This document shows, one piece after another, positions 24,701 to 33,313 of a stretch of DNA of 64,000 nt (positions within the stretch are counted from its first letter, which is position 1; each line of letters starts with the position of its first letter). The notes under the pieces are model-generated. The model saw only the letters and a program-made list of their open reading frames with translations, searched no databases and was not told the origin of the DNA. A program made the translations under genes and the position numbers. Origin of the DNA: Pontibacillus chungwhensis (GTDB lineage Bacteria > Bacillota > Bacilli > Bacillales > BH030062); assembly GCF_030166655.1 (NCBI RefSeq), contig NZ_CP126446.1, forward strand, positions 2,480,001 to 2,544,000, written 5' to 3'.

Positions 24701-25805
24701 CAGAATCCCCCTTCTCTAGTACAGTATGCGGAACCCATCCTACGACGCCTTCCTTTTTAATTAACGAATAGCCTGTCTTCGAATCGTCCACTAAGGAGAC
24801 ATAGTCTCCCTGGCATACGTTCAGTTCATTTCCAGAAGCATCACCGGCCGTTTTATACAGCCCGTTTTCAGTCTGAATGATCATTTCATTTTTTACGTAT
24901 AACCTGTTCTCTGATGATTTATGTAGACAATGGGTAAAGTCTTCACCCTTACTTATGATATCTAATTCGTAATCTGGATAAGTGATAACACGTGAAGGTT
25001 CGGACTGAGCTTTATACGTTGTATGAATACGTATTTTAGGTAAGTGATCAACTGATTGATAGGTAAACCTGTCCGTCTCATCCTCTTTGTGAATGATAAA
25101 CGCATTTAGCTGACCACTTTTTTTAATCACATTTCCTCCATCTATACTAATCACCTTTAGCTCGTGATCCATGATCGGATTATGTTGTAATAACTGTTTA
25201 GAATAATTGACCACAGGCCAATGCCCAACCACCACATACTGGGGAGCCAGATGACCTTTATCCATAAAGGAATAATCCTTAATCGCATGGGATCTTTTTG
25301 TTTGACGCCAATTCGTTTTATACTCGAGAGCCGCATGAACAAAAATATAATCTTTCGTTTCAATAGCTGTTGGCAATCCTAGTAGCCAATTCATTTCTTC
25401 TTGGAAGTGTGCCGTTAAGAATTTTTGAATATCCTTAATATCTGTATCCTCCGCTATTTCAACCTTTAAAAAGCGGAGCCACTCGTTTATTAATGACTTC
25501 TCCCTCTGAAGCAAATATGGAATAATGTTCTGATTGTGATTTATGATTTCATGGACAAGCACATCACAATTTCCCTCTGTCACATAAACATGAGGGTGAG
25601 ACTGCTGTAACTTCATCACAAATTGTACGACCGCCCAACTATTGGCCCCTTTCTCACACAAGTCACCATTAATAATTAAGTAATCTTCTTCATTAAAGCC
25701 AACTTCTGTCAATAAGTCTTGCAAAAGTTCTGCTTCCCCGTGAATATCAGATGTGACAATTACTCTTTTACCAGATGGGATGTGTAATTCTTGAATCTTA
25801 TCCAC
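24669..25805 (-). CDS. Ser/Thr-phosphatase-like metallophosphoesterase with C-terminal SH3-like domain
   Basis: A 378-residue protein. Residues 1-250 form a calcineurin-like phosphoesterase with TSDIHGE, NGDLCEKG, EGNCD, HAAL and VGHWP motifs, resembling PrpE-type phosphatases. The C-terminal part, about 290-370, looks like an SH3-type beta module (CQGDYVSLVDDS...GVVGWVPHTVLE). The GTG at 25803-25805 has GGAGGGAG seven bases upstream; the frame runs further up but without a start signal. It lies 35 bases after the small membrane protein gene and overlaps the VOC gene. GNCD replaces the common GNHD motif, an unusual feature. Substrate unknown. Confidence 0.8.
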   Translation of the reverse strand: MDKIQELHIPSGKRVIVTSDIHGEAELLQDLLTEVGFNEEDYLIINGDLCEKGANSWAVVQFVMKLQQSHPHVYVTEGNCDVLVHEIINHNQNIIPYLLQREKSLINEWLRFLKVEIAEDTDIKDIQKFLTAHFQEEMNWLLGLPTAIETKDYIFVHAALEYKTNWRQTKRSHAIKDYSFMDKGHLAPQYVVVGHWPVVNYSKQLLQHNPIMDHELKVISIDGGNVIKKSGQLNAFIIHKEDETDRFTYQSVDHLPKIRIHTTYKAQSEPSRVITYPDYELDIISKGEDFTHCLHKSSENRLYVKNEMIIQTENGLYKTAGDASGNELNVCQGDYVSLVDDSKTGYSLIKKEGVVGWVPHTVLEKGDSVVTTRTATSY

Positions 25806-25840
25806 TTTTAATCTCCCTCCTCCGTTTCTTTTTATGTCAG

Positions 25841-26197
25841 CTATGAATGTCTCTTGTTCTTCCTGCCTTTCCATATGGCATTCATGAGCGTAAGGGAAAC
25901 AACTACCCATAGAACTGGGTTACTTAAAGATAGCCCACTTGCAGATTCACCACCTAACAGAGTAAATAAAAGAAGAAGACTAACGATATAGATGGTCAGC
26001 CCTATTTCCCATAAAGGAAGAATCTGACTTCCCTTTTCTCCAAGAAAAATACTAATGACGATTAGTAGCCCCCAACCGATTAAAAGTCCCCACTTAATCC
26101 ATATTGCCCCATCTACGCTCGATAAAAAGTAGTCATAGATTAACATGCCCGTAAGAATCGGAGTAAAAATAATCTCAGCAACCTTATCCCATTTCAT
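25841..26197 (-). CDS. hypothetical three- or four-helix membrane protein
   Basis: A 118-residue membrane protein with helices at about 8-25, 33-50, 58-78 and 88-105 and a basic tail (WKGRKNKRHS). ATG preceded by GGGGGAGG. First gene of a probable three-gene operon with the metallophosphoesterase and VOC proteins. I recognise no family. Confidence 0.65.
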   Translation of the reverse strand: MKWDKVAEIIFTPILTGMLIYDYFLSSVDGAIWIKWGLLIGWGLLIVISIFLGEKGSQILPLWEIGLTIYIVSLLLLFTLLGGESASGLSLSNPVLWVVVSLTLMNAIWKGRKNKRHS

Positions 26198-26292
26198 CGT
26201 CCCCGGCCTCCCCCAACATGGATCACTCTTTACTAGATTCTATTGATCTTCATGATCCCCTCCTATTAAATGACAATTTATGCTAATCCTAA

Positions 26293-26328
26293 ACAAAAAA
26301 GACCATCCTTGATTAGGATGATCTTTCC
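26293..26328 (-). terminator. rho-independent terminator
   Basis: Minus-strand AAGATCATCCT / AGGATGGTCTT hairpin (one G-U pair) followed by TTTTG after the gene ending at 26342. Confidence 0.8.
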
Positions 26329-26341
26329 TACCCTCTATGCC

Positions 26342-26815
26342 TTACGCACTATTCATCACATGAAGTTCCCCTGTCGTTAAATCAATGCATTCGATACTAG
26401 ATGGCTTCCTTTGAAACATATGTTCACTGCACAAGATGGCTTTCTCTTTATAGTCTTTAAGCATTTGAGTACTACACTCCGCAAAGAATTTTCTAAATCT
26501 TACTTGACTGTGATCTTGCCCAATAATCGTATGATCTAAGCGAAAGCTCTTAGCGTTATGCGGGTCCACCCCTTTCCACAACGGACAATACCAAGTGTGC
26601 TCGTCTTGGTAAATGTCTAGTTGCTGCAGGAGATGATCAACGATCTGAACAAAAGCAATATAATCACAACCTGATTTAAAGAACGTTTCCTTCCCTTTTT
26701 CTTGTTGATGCTGATACACAATATGTAAAACAGATGATGTCGTTCTCTGTTTAGCAGGCAGTAAATAAAGTTGATAAACAATGTGGTTTACGAAATTTTG
26801 GTATTCTTTATTCAT
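26342..26815 (-). CDS. hypothetical protein from an iron-regulated divergent locus
   Basis: A 157-residue soluble protein rich in His, Gln and aromatic residues with five cysteines, none in a recognisable metal motif. GAGGAGAGGAGTGG precedes the ATG. It diverges from the IDEAL-like/flavodoxin pair, and its likely -10 (TACTAT on the minus strand, 26841-26846) lies beside a Fur box at 26856-26870, so it may be expressed under iron limitation. I do not recognise the family; a role in iron uptake or sparing would be a guess. Confidence 0.65.
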   Translation of the reverse strand: MNKEYQNFVNHIVYQLYLLPAKQRTTSSVLHIVYQHQQEKGKETFFKSGCDYIAFVQIVDHLLQQLDIYQDEHTWYCPLWKGVDPHNAKSFRLDHTIIGQDHSQVRFRKFFAECSTQMLKDYKEKAILCSEHMFQRKPSSIECIDLTTGELHVMNSA

Positions 26816-26840
26816 TTCACCACTCCTCTCCTCTTTAGCT

Positions 26841-26942
26841 ATAGTATTTCACAATTGAAAATAATTATCAATATCAATTAAAGGTTGACTGTGAGAATGT
26901 TTATCAATTATAATCAAACCTAATCTCTGATAATGATTTTCA
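26841..26942. promoter_or_regulatory. divergent promoter region with three Fur boxes
   Basis: Three 15-mers fit the 7-1-7 Fur box TGATAAT-N-ATTATCA: 26856-26870 TGAAAATAATTATCA (1 mismatch), 26892-26906 TGAGAATGTTTATCA (2), 26928-26942 TGATAATGATTTTCA (1). The plus-strand promoter is TTGACT (26885-26890), 18-base spacer, TATAAT (26909-26914), with the middle box inside the spacer. The first box flanks the minus-strand -10 at 26841-26846. Fur with iron should silence both directions. Confidence 0.82.
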
Positions 26943-26971
26943 TTTAGATCTCTAATGAAAGGAGTTTGGTT

Positions 26972-27364
26972 ATGGAATACACATGGATTGTTACAAAGTC
27001 CTTTGAACATAAGATAGATTGCTTTTGTTCCGGGGAGCCTCATACAAGTAAGATTCCCTTTCAAAAAGGAGATCGAATAGAACTGACAGATGAGGTGAAA
27101 AATGTGGAACCAATGGGATGGTATGTCCGGATTATTATGAACCAAACCTATCAGGTCTTCGTCCATATTGACGACCTTGAAGATTTTTACGAACACCATC
27201 TCATCCAATCAGAAATGGACCTCGACTTACAAAGGAACTACTATCAATATAAAGTTAACACCGCACTGGACGAATGGAACCAGGACCAATTTTCACACTA
27301 TGTAAATAAGCTAGAAGAAGTTCAGGATGTGCTCACTACATCATTTACTAGAATCCCATCTTAA
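26972..27364 (+). CDS. hypothetical protein with C-terminal IDEAL-like segment, Fur-controlled
   Basis: A 130-residue soluble protein. The N-terminal 75 residues resemble a small beta-barrel (WIVTKSFEHKIDCFCSGEP..FQKGDRIELTDEV..GWYVRI). The C-terminal 40 residues, NYYQYKVNTALDEWNQDQFSHYVNKLEEV in character, look like the IDEAL motif of Bacillus proteins. ATG at 26972 is seven bases after AAAGGAG. It is directly behind the Fur boxes and 14 bases before the flavodoxin start, so the two form an iron-starvation operon. In B. subtilis the flavodoxins YkuN and YkuP are likewise Fur-controlled with an unknown partner. The IDEAL call is tentative. Confidence 0.65.
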   Translation: MEYTWIVTKSFEHKIDCFCSGEPHTSKIPFQKGDRIELTDEVKNVEPMGWYVRIIMNQTYQVFVHIDDLEDFYEHHLIQSEMDLDLQRNYYQYKVNTALDEWNQDQFSHYVNKLEEVQDVLTTSFTRIPS

Positions 27365-27378
27365 AGGAGTTGACCACG

Positions 27379-27846
27379 ATGGCAAATATCCTCATAGCGT
27401 ATGCTAGTATGTCTGGAAACACGGAAGAAATAGCTGACCACATCATGAGTGTATTAGAAGATTCGGGTCATTCAATCACTCTAGAGGAAATGGACGAATT
27501 GAACCCACAAGATCTCTTAGATTATGATGCGGTTTTATTAGGTTCTTACACTTGGGGAGACGGAGATCTTCCTTATGAGGTAGAAGAATTTTATGAAGAA
27601 ATGGAAGAAGTCGATTTAAATGGACTACCAGCCGCTTCTTTCGGATCAGGGGATACGTCTTATCCGAAGTTTTGTGAAGCCGTCAATCTGTTTCAATCAC
27701 GCCTTGAAGCATCAGGTGCATTCATTTGTCAGGAAGGATTCAAGATTGAAATGGCTTTAAATGTAAAAGAAGATTATGAGCGTTGCACCTCATTCACACG
27801 TCTCTTTGAAGGGAAAATGACAGAAAAGCTCCAACTAGCTACATAA
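27379..27846 (+). CDS. flavodoxin (YkuN/YkuP-like), Fur-controlled
   Basis: A 155-residue FMN electron carrier. The phosphate-binding loop is YASMSGNTEEIA (residues about 8-19) and the FMN-binding loops GSYTWGDGDLP and FGSGDTSYPKFCEA are intact. ATG at 27379 has AAAGGAG nine bases upstream. Flavodoxins replace ferredoxin when iron is scarce, which agrees with the three Fur boxes upstream and makes a functional contrast with the 2Fe-2S ferredoxin at 3.5 kb. Terminator follows. Confidence 0.93.
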   Translation: MANILIAYASMSGNTEEIADHIMSVLEDSGHSITLEEMDELNPQDLLDYDAVLLGSYTWGDGDLPYEVEEFYEEMEEVDLNGLPAASFGSGDTSYPKFCEAVNLFQSRLEASGAFICQEGFKIEMALNVKEDYERCTSFTRLFEGKMTEKLQLAT

Positions 27847-27882
27847 AGAAAAGGCAATGCCGTCTAGCATTGCCTTTTCTAA
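27845..27882. terminator. bidirectional terminator
   Basis: AGAAAAGGCAATGC / GCATTGCCTTTTCT perfect hairpin between the convergent flavodoxin and zinc-ribbon genes. Confidence 0.9.
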
Positions 27883-28103
27883 AAGTATCTTTGACACGTT
27901 GCACAATAAGGGTCCCCATTTCCTCTCTTTTGTTTTGCACGGCAAGTCGGACATTGTACATAAGCACTATTGCTATTCGTAACCCCAGCGAAACCACCTC
28001 GGAAGAAACCTTTCATTGCCACTTCAACTTTGCCTACCAATAGAAATGCAATTCCGATGGAAGACCCTAGTAATATACAAATGAGTAAAATCGTCAAGAT
28101 CAT
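27879..28103 (-). CDS. small membrane protein with C-terminal zinc ribbon
   Basis: A 74-residue protein with one N-terminal membrane helix (about residues 2-24) and a C-terminal zinc-ribbon-like pair CPTC...CATC. ATG at 28101-28103 has GGGGAG four to five bases upstream; a longer frame to 28133 is possible. No function is known. Confidence 0.6.
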   Translation of the reverse strand: MILTILLICILLGSSIGIAFLLVGKVEVAMKGFFRGGFAGVTNSNSAYVQCPTCRAKQKRGNGDPYCATCQRYF

Positions 28104-28272
28104 CACTCTCCCCGTTATCCACGCTACCAACAAGTCGAAAACGCTTTCCTATCTCTCTTTAGTCTATCACAAAGCATCCATTTTTTTAACTGTTGATTCG
28201 TTATAAAATTTGGCCAATCAGACGTTTGCTTCATCTTTCAACGTGATACGCCTACTAATAAGGAGGGGTAAA

Positions 28273-28881
28273 ATGAAAAAGACGGCCGCGTTTATATTAA
28301 CAAGCTTTTGTGTTCTTACGGGGTGCAAGGATGCTCCCTCTCAAGAAGACCAATCAGCAACTGCGGAACCAATGGAAGAACAAGAGAATGATCCGCAGAA
28401 GAAAGAATCACCTACAATGGATTCAGAGAAAGACAATCAAAGCCATCCAAAGAACACATCTGATTCGAGTGAGAAAGAAGAATTAACAAAAGAAGAAGCC
28501 ACTAAAGTCGTTCAGCAATATGAACAAGCGATCTCCCATACCATAGACGTTATGCAAGATGATAACCCTGATAATGACTATACTTCTAAAGAAGAAATAA
28601 AAAAGTATTACACAGATTCGATGACAGAAGAACTAGCGGCTTCAAATGCAGATTCTTACTTCTGGACAATAGAAGGACAGTTTGAGGTAAAGCCTCGCGA
28701 CGGCGGAATTCAATTACAAACCGATCAGCCCTATACGTTCAATCAACTAGAAGAAGAGAAATATGAGCTTGTTCAGGAAAGAGATAATGAGTTGTTTAAC
28801 CATGTGAAGGCGCACTTCATTATTGTGCGAGAAAACGAACAATGGGTAATAAAAAAGGTTTCAAAAGAAGAATTAGAGTAA
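28273..28881 (+). CDS. hypothetical lipoprotein
   Basis: A 202-residue lipoprotein: signal peptide with lipobox VLTGC (Cys 19), a highly acidic and Lys/Gln-rich disordered linker to about residue 75, and a small alpha+beta domain (about 80-200) ending WVIKKVSKEELE, which resembles the NTF2-like folds of exported Bacillus proteins. AGGAGGGG lies six bases before the ATG. Monocistronic; function unknown. Confidence 0.72.
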   Translation: MKKTAAFILTSFCVLTGCKDAPSQEDQSATAEPMEEQENDPQKKESPTMDSEKDNQSHPKNTSDSSEKEELTKEEATKVVQQYEQAISHTIDVMQDDNPDNDYTSKEEIKKYYTDSMTEELAASNADSYFWTIEGQFEVKPRDGGIQLQTDQPYTFNQLEEEKYELVQERDNELFNHVKAHFIIVRENEQWVIKKVSKEELE

Positions 28882-28883
28882 GA

Positions 28884-28906
28884 AAGCTAGCACTTTGTGC
28901 TAGCTC
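28884..28906 (+). terminator. weak terminator-like hairpin
   Basis: GCTAGCAC / GTGCTAGC stem with only a pyrimidine-rich tail (TCCCCC), so termination is uncertain. Confidence 0.4.
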
Positions 28907-28943
28907 CCCCATTACAAAATCTTAGTTCGAATTTCTCTCTCCT

Positions 28944-30236
28944 TTACGATGTGGTAGATCTTTGTTCATATTGTCTTGTATGAACATCCATCAACACGAT
29001 ACAAGACAGAAAGTCAGCCAACGCTTTGTATTCTTGTTTCATAGAACGCTTGCTTACTCGTTTCGAAACAGGATGCTCGAATAGAGACTGCGCCTCAAAC
29101 GGAATGGCCATGTACAGTTTATCTTGACTAAACGTTAGATAAATGGGGTTGCGTAACGTTTTACGGGCTTTTAAGATTCCTTCCATCAGTTGATTTGTTA
29201 TCTTACCTTCCACACTCCCCTCTACTGAGTGTTCTACAATATAGGCACGATCAAAGGTGCTATTTCCTGTCTTCAGTCTTTTGTATCTTCTGCGCCGGTC
29301 TACATACCCCCAAAGGGCATATCCTCCAAAAAGAACGCTGCACACGACCAGGGCGGCTATAGAAATCATTTGAGCTTTTTGAGTAGCATGTTCCCCCGAG
29401 GTATCGAATGAAGAATAAACAAACGCTCCCGATATAAGAATGAACAGAACATAGAAAAAATAACGAACTTTCATCATCCAGTAACGAAGCTTCCGAACGG
29501 CTCTCCTTGGTGTAAAGCGTCTTGTTATCCGTTCTCTGAGGATGATCTTCCCCCTGATATATTGAGGTTGTGTCAGCTTCATGACGATTCCCTCAAACGT
29601 CGGGACCACGACTCGCACATACTTTGTATGTTGATTTTGTCTATTGTATCTTAATTTCTTCCCCACTTTCTTCGTCAGAATTTCACTAAATTGAAAACGT
29701 GTCTTTCCGATCTTTCCTTTGACATGATCTTCTGTATAAAATTCATTCACATCAGAGGATAAGAGTGGGAGGACTTCTGACTCCAAGAGTTCACGCCGGT
29801 CGACACACCCACCGTTCGAATCAAATGTGAGCGTATCCCGTGTATCGACTCCAGAAGAGTTGAGTAGCCCCTGATTTCGGTATTCCTTGTTCGCTTCTTC
29901 AACAGCATATTCCATCATTGTATGCATGAGGGTTTTGTATTTTTCTGTGAATCTCTCCTGTGCTACACTTCTTTCCTGCACCCAGACAAAGGGCAGAACA
30001 AAGATCGGAAACAAGGTCCCAATAATAATTGGAAATATGAAATGAAGTTGCAATAGGTAAGTCACCCCGGCCAGAATCAGACCCCATATGATTAAACCCT
30101 TACTACTCTTCTTCAGCATCCTTCGTTTGGCAAGACTCCATTCGTGCTTCCGAACTTTCTCTGCTTGGTCTATATCTATTTGATGATCTCTTTCGAACTC
30201 TTTGTAGTTCTCAATATGTATTGGTATTTCTTCCAT
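28944..30236 (-). CDS. DUF3137-type membrane protein
   Basis: A 430-residue protein with two pairs of membrane helices (about 46-90 and 255-310) and large cytosolic parts. The C-terminal pattern FDRAYIVEHSVEGSVEGKIT...LRNPIYLTFSQDKLYMAIPF is typical of DUF3137. ATG at 30236 is six bases after GGGAGGG; upstream in-frame GTG/ATG codons overlap this site. The family is uncharacterised. Standing alone downstream of the 125-bp repeat. Confidence 0.75.
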   Translation of the reverse strand: MEEIPIHIENYKEFERDHQIDIDQAEKVRKHEWSLAKRRMLKKSSKGLIIWGLILAGVTYLLQLHFIFPIIIGTLFPIFVLPFVWVQERSVAQERFTEKYKTLMHTMMEYAVEEANKEYRNQGLLNSSGVDTRDTLTFDSNGGCVDRRELLESEVLPLLSSDVNEFYTEDHVKGKIGKTRFQFSEILTKKVGKKLRYNRQNQHTKYVRVVVPTFEGIVMKLTQPQYIRGKIILRERITRRFTPRRAVRKLRYWMMKVRYFFYVLFILISGAFVYSSFDTSGEHATQKAQMISIAALVVCSVLFGGYALWGYVDRRRRYKRLKTGNSTFDRAYIVEHSVEGSVEGKITNQLMEGILKARKTLRNPIYLTFSQDKLYMAIPFEAQSLFEHPVSKRVSKRSMKQEYKALADFLSCIVLMDVHTRQYEQRSTTS

Positions 30237-30251
30237 ATTCATCCCTCCCAC

Positions 30252-30594
30252 TCAAAAGTGTACGATAATTCTACCTGAAAGTTCCAAACCTTTTCAGAAA
30301 CAATACTTTTATACTACCTTTAAGAAGGATATGTATGTTTCCGTTCGATTCTAAAGAGTGTAAGGTGGTTCGGGGAATCACTGGCTTTCCGCGGCGAGCT
30401 GGGAAGGCACCTCGCTCGCGTTGATCTCTAAGTGGTTTTCCCTATGCTCTCTGCCGCAGGAGTTTCGCGATTTCCTGAACCACCTTCTCCTATATGGAGA
30501 AGCGGAAACAAGCTTTATGTCAAAATCTTTATCTTTCAAAAACGGTAAGATTCAAATTCTTTATGAGAGATAGTAAATGGAATTTCTCTACATA
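30252..30594. other. intergenic region carrying a palindromic repeat element
   Basis: No gene seen. It holds the presumed promoter area of the DUF3137 gene and the 125-bp element described separately. Confidence 0.6.
30362..30486. repeat. 125-bp non-coding element with terminal inverted repeats
   Basis: The ends AAGGTGGTTCGGGGAATC (30362-30379) and GATTTCCTGAACCACCTT (30469-30486) are inverted repeats with two mismatches. Inside are CTTTCCGCGGCGAGC and CTGCCGCAGGAGTTTCGCGATTTCC, a GC-rich core unlike its AT-rich surroundings. From memory this core resembles a dispersed intergenic repeat common in Bacillaceae genomes; copy number cannot be checked in the window. Confidence 0.65.
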
Positions 30595-30632
30595 TAAAAA
30601 AGCCTTGCCATATGGCAAGACTTCTTTTATAC
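30595..30632 (-). terminator. rho-independent terminator
   Basis: Minus-strand AAG-CTTGCC-ATAT-GGCAAG-GCTT hairpin followed by TTTTTAT, at the end of the membrane protein gene. Confidence 0.82.
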
Positions 30633-31502
30633 ATGGTCGGGTTCGGCCTGATGAGAAAAGAATAAGTAGAGAAGGCCTAATCCTATAAAGGTGAGCAATA
30701 CATACTGGATTGAAGCAATCACTAGAGCAAGGCCAACAATCGTTACAAGGCTGGATGAAATTGCTCGTTTCTGACGGGCCGTTCCGACTCGGTAGCCGTG
30801 AACAATAGAAAGGACAACCGTTATAGCGATTAACGCCCCTCCCAGTACAAAGGTTCCGTCCGTTTGTGATGCATCGAACACGGTGACAACCCCGATCATA
30901 AATCCCGTTATATCTACAGTCGATGTACTTTGGTCACCATACGCATAGTGAGTGCTAATAATGGATAAGAATAATAGTCCTGTAAACATCACTACATATG
31001 CGTGCCCCATAGAAACAGCTAGTAAGAGCATAACCAATAGAACGATTGATAGCACTCTCGTCCCCTTGAATGTAAATTTACTTGCAAGGTGTACCATAGA
31101 CATCACAAACAGAAACCAGATGATGGTTAAAGGAATGGTCACATAATGAAGAGATATACCCTCATGTAAGGAAGGGAAGAAGATCGTATTGAGTTGAATG
31201 TCTCCGAATACAGAAACAATTAAAACTGCAGAAAGCCTCCCGATCCTCCTGCCTCCTTCACCAATCCATGAATAATTAGACCCATAATCTGTTAGAATTA
31301 GAACGAGTCCTGCTACGATTACAGGAACAGAAGAAAAGCCTTCAGGACCTATTAGAAGTAACCCTACGGTAAAACTAAGCCATAAGACCACACTACTCGT
31401 TATTCTAGGGTTTTTAAGGAGTTTATCACGGTAAGTAAGCCAGGAAACTTGTTTGTAAATAAAAGGAATTAAACAACACAAAACGACTACCAGATTCAAC
31501 AC
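30627..31502 (-). CDS. polytopic membrane protein, possibly a degenerate TagO/MraY-like protein
   Basis: A 291-residue protein with about nine to ten membrane helices. The order of loops and the segment FGDIQLNTIFFPSLHEGISLHYVTIPLTIIWFLFV... resemble undecaprenyl-phosphate GlcNAc-1-phosphate transferases (TagO/WecA), but the catalytic aspartate-rich NLIDGLDG motif of that family is replaced by HLASKFTFKG and no DD pair is present. If related, it has lost catalysis. The start is a GTG after GAAGGTGG. Family membership is tentative. Confidence 0.55.
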   Translation of the reverse strand: MLNLVVVLCCLIPFIYKQVSWLTYRDKLLKNPRITSSVVLWLSFTVGLLLIGPEGFSSVPVIVAGLVLILTDYGSNYSWIGEGGRRIGRLSAVLIVSVFGDIQLNTIFFPSLHEGISLHYVTIPLTIIWFLFVMSMVHLASKFTFKGTRVLSIVLLVMLLLAVSMGHAYVVMFTGLLFLSIISTHYAYGDQSTSTVDITGFMIGVVTVFDASQTDGTFVLGGALIAITVVLSIVHGYRVGTARQKRAISSSLVTIVGLALVIASIQYVLLTFIGLGLLYLFFSHQAEPDHV

Positions 31503-31661
31503 TGCACCACCTTCTATAAAAGATTACGAGCACAAATTCTCTTACACATAACTGGTACTTAATAACTATGTATCTATTGTAACCCGAAACCTTTTAAGAA
31601 GTCTTGTGTTCTTTGTAAATTTTATTTAAATTTTCTGTTAATTAAGAAAGAAGTGCATGTG

Positions 31662-32066
31662 TTAATCGTTAATGATCGAAGCAACCCTCTCCACATCGGA
31701 GGAACTGATTCCGGCAAAATGGGAAGTATCTCCCATAACAATCCCCCTTCCCTGCTCCGGATCTAACCAAAGGGAATAAGTGAGAGTTTCTCCATTTTCA
31801 AGAGAGAACACTAATTGATAGTCAGAAGGTGGCAAGTCTATATTTTTATCTTGTTCCTTTACTTGTTGAACAAGTTTAATCAGGACGCCTGCTTCATCCT
31901 TTTCACCGGTAATTTCTTTAACCATTGTGTTGGCTTCACTTTCGATGTTTATGTAAACCTTTACCTGGTCTACTTTGATTCCATTCAACGAAGTGCTGCA
32001 CCCTGTTACAACAAGCAACAAAAAAATCATTAGAACAAAAAAGTGCTTCTGATGAAAATCCCTCAT
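31662..32066 (-). CDS. hypothetical lipoprotein
   Basis: A 134-residue lipoprotein with lipobox VVTGC (Cys about 20) and an exported alpha+beta domain of 110 residues (YQLVFSLENGETLTYSLWLDPEQGRGIV). ATG at 32064-32066 follows AAAGGAGGG. It starts 22 bases after the MFS stop, making it the third gene of a VOC-MFS-lipoprotein operon. No function known. Confidence 0.75.
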   Translation of the reverse strand: MRDFHQKHFFVLMIFLLLVVTGCSTSLNGIKVDQVKVYINIESEANTMVKEITGEKDEAGVLIKLVQQVKEQDKNIDLPPSDYQLVFSLENGETLTYSLWLDPEQGRGIVMGDTSHFAGISSSDVERVASIIND

Positions 32067-32088
32067 TCCTTTACCCTCCTTTATTAAT

Positions 32089-33312
32089 TTAGAAAGAAAC
32101 GTTCTGTTGAGAAAAATCGTTTCGCTCAGAAGGGATAAACACTTTGAACAGAAGGAAAAGTGCCAATATGGCTCCAGCACCTGCTAAGATTAAGCAAACG
32201 ACTTGTAACGTAAACCACTGAGCGAACAAACCAAGTAACGTCGTTAACAAGATCTGAATCACCCCTTGAACCATATTGGCTACACTTCCGAACCGCCCCA
32301 TAAGATTTACGGGGACCGTGTTCTGAAAGTACGTCGTATAACCCGTGTTCGCAAACGCCATAAAAAAGCCCAAAAAGATAAAAGCTACTGTCGCTGTTAG
32401 CATATTATAAGAAGAGTAGAAAAACACATATCCTACAGAGGAAAGTAAAATGCCTCCACTTAAATACATTCTTGTAGACAGTTTATTTGCTAAAATCGCC
32501 GCTACACTTCCTCCGGCTAACGATCCAACCGCGGTTATACTGACAATCAACCCATATTTCTGGTCAGATAATTGAAGATGTTGTTTGATATATGTCACTT
32601 CTTGAGAATCAAGGGCGAATCCTACCATCATGGCACCCTGAAATAACAAGTAGACTGTAATGAAAAATGGAGCTTTTTCAGCAAAAGTTCTCAATGCTTG
32701 CCAATCCTTCCTAATGCCTTTCCACGACATCGGTTCGCGTACTTTCCCCGTTTGATCCAAATCGTCAGGAAGAAGGAAGATCAAGAAGGCACAGATCAGG
32801 AATGTAATACCGTTAATTATAATACACAGTTCTGTACCCACCATCATAATCAGCACCCCTGCTAAACCAGGACCAATCAGAAATGCTCCTGAATTTGTCA
32901 TTCCTAAAAATGAATTGAACCGCTTCCGTTTCGTTTGAGGTACAAGTTTTGTTATGTATACAGAAGAAGCCGGACCAAAAAATGCTCCAATCATATGAAT
33001 AATTAGAATCAACCCATAGATTCCCCATAGCGAGGATAGCAAGGGAATACAAAAGACGAGGGCACCCCTTAGGATATCAACCATTACCATTAGCTTTCGT
33101 TCGTTCACCCGGTCTACGACACTACCTGACCACACATTCATCAATAGAACGGCGATAGGCTTTAATACATAGAGACCCGCTACAGCAGCAGGTGAACCTG
33201 TAAGATCTAAAATCAACAGGTTAATAGCAATTAAATAAATCCAGTTTCCTAAAAAAGAAATTCCAACCCCTGACAGCAACAACAACGGATTCTTCCAAGC
33301 CAGTATCTTCAC
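32089..33312 (-). CDS. MFS transporter (drug-efflux-like)
   Basis: A 407-residue major-facilitator protein with about twelve helices. The A-motif-like loop is present after helix 2 (GSVVDRVNERKLM). It starts at GTG one base after the TAA of the VOC gene, indicating translational coupling. The pairing of VOC protein and efflux pump suggests joint handling of a toxic compound, an inference. Confidence 0.87.
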   Translation of the reverse strand: MKILAWKNPLLLLSGVGISFLGNWIYLIAINLLILDLTGSPAAVAGLYVLKPIAVLLMNVWSGSVVDRVNERKLMVMVDILRGALVFCIPLLSSLWGIYGLILIIHMIGAFFGPASSVYITKLVPQTKRKRFNSFLGMTNSGAFLIGPGLAGVLIMMVGTELCIIINGITFLICAFLIFLLPDDLDQTGKVREPMSWKGIRKDWQALRTFAEKAPFFITVYLLFQGAMMVGFALDSQEVTYIKQHLQLSDQKYGLIVSITAVGSLAGGSVAAILANKLSTRMYLSGGILLSSVGYVFFYSSYNMLTATVAFIFLGFFMAFANTGYTTYFQNTVPVNLMGRFGSVANMVQGVIQILLTTLLGLFAQWFTLQVVCLILAGAGAILALFLLFKVFIPSERNDFSQQNVSF

Positions 33313-33313
33313 C

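Noticed and set aside
26849-27208. 119-residue minus-strand frame opposite the IDEAL-like gene
   Set aside because: It runs through the Fur/promoter region and antisense to a gene with good signals; no ribosome binding site.
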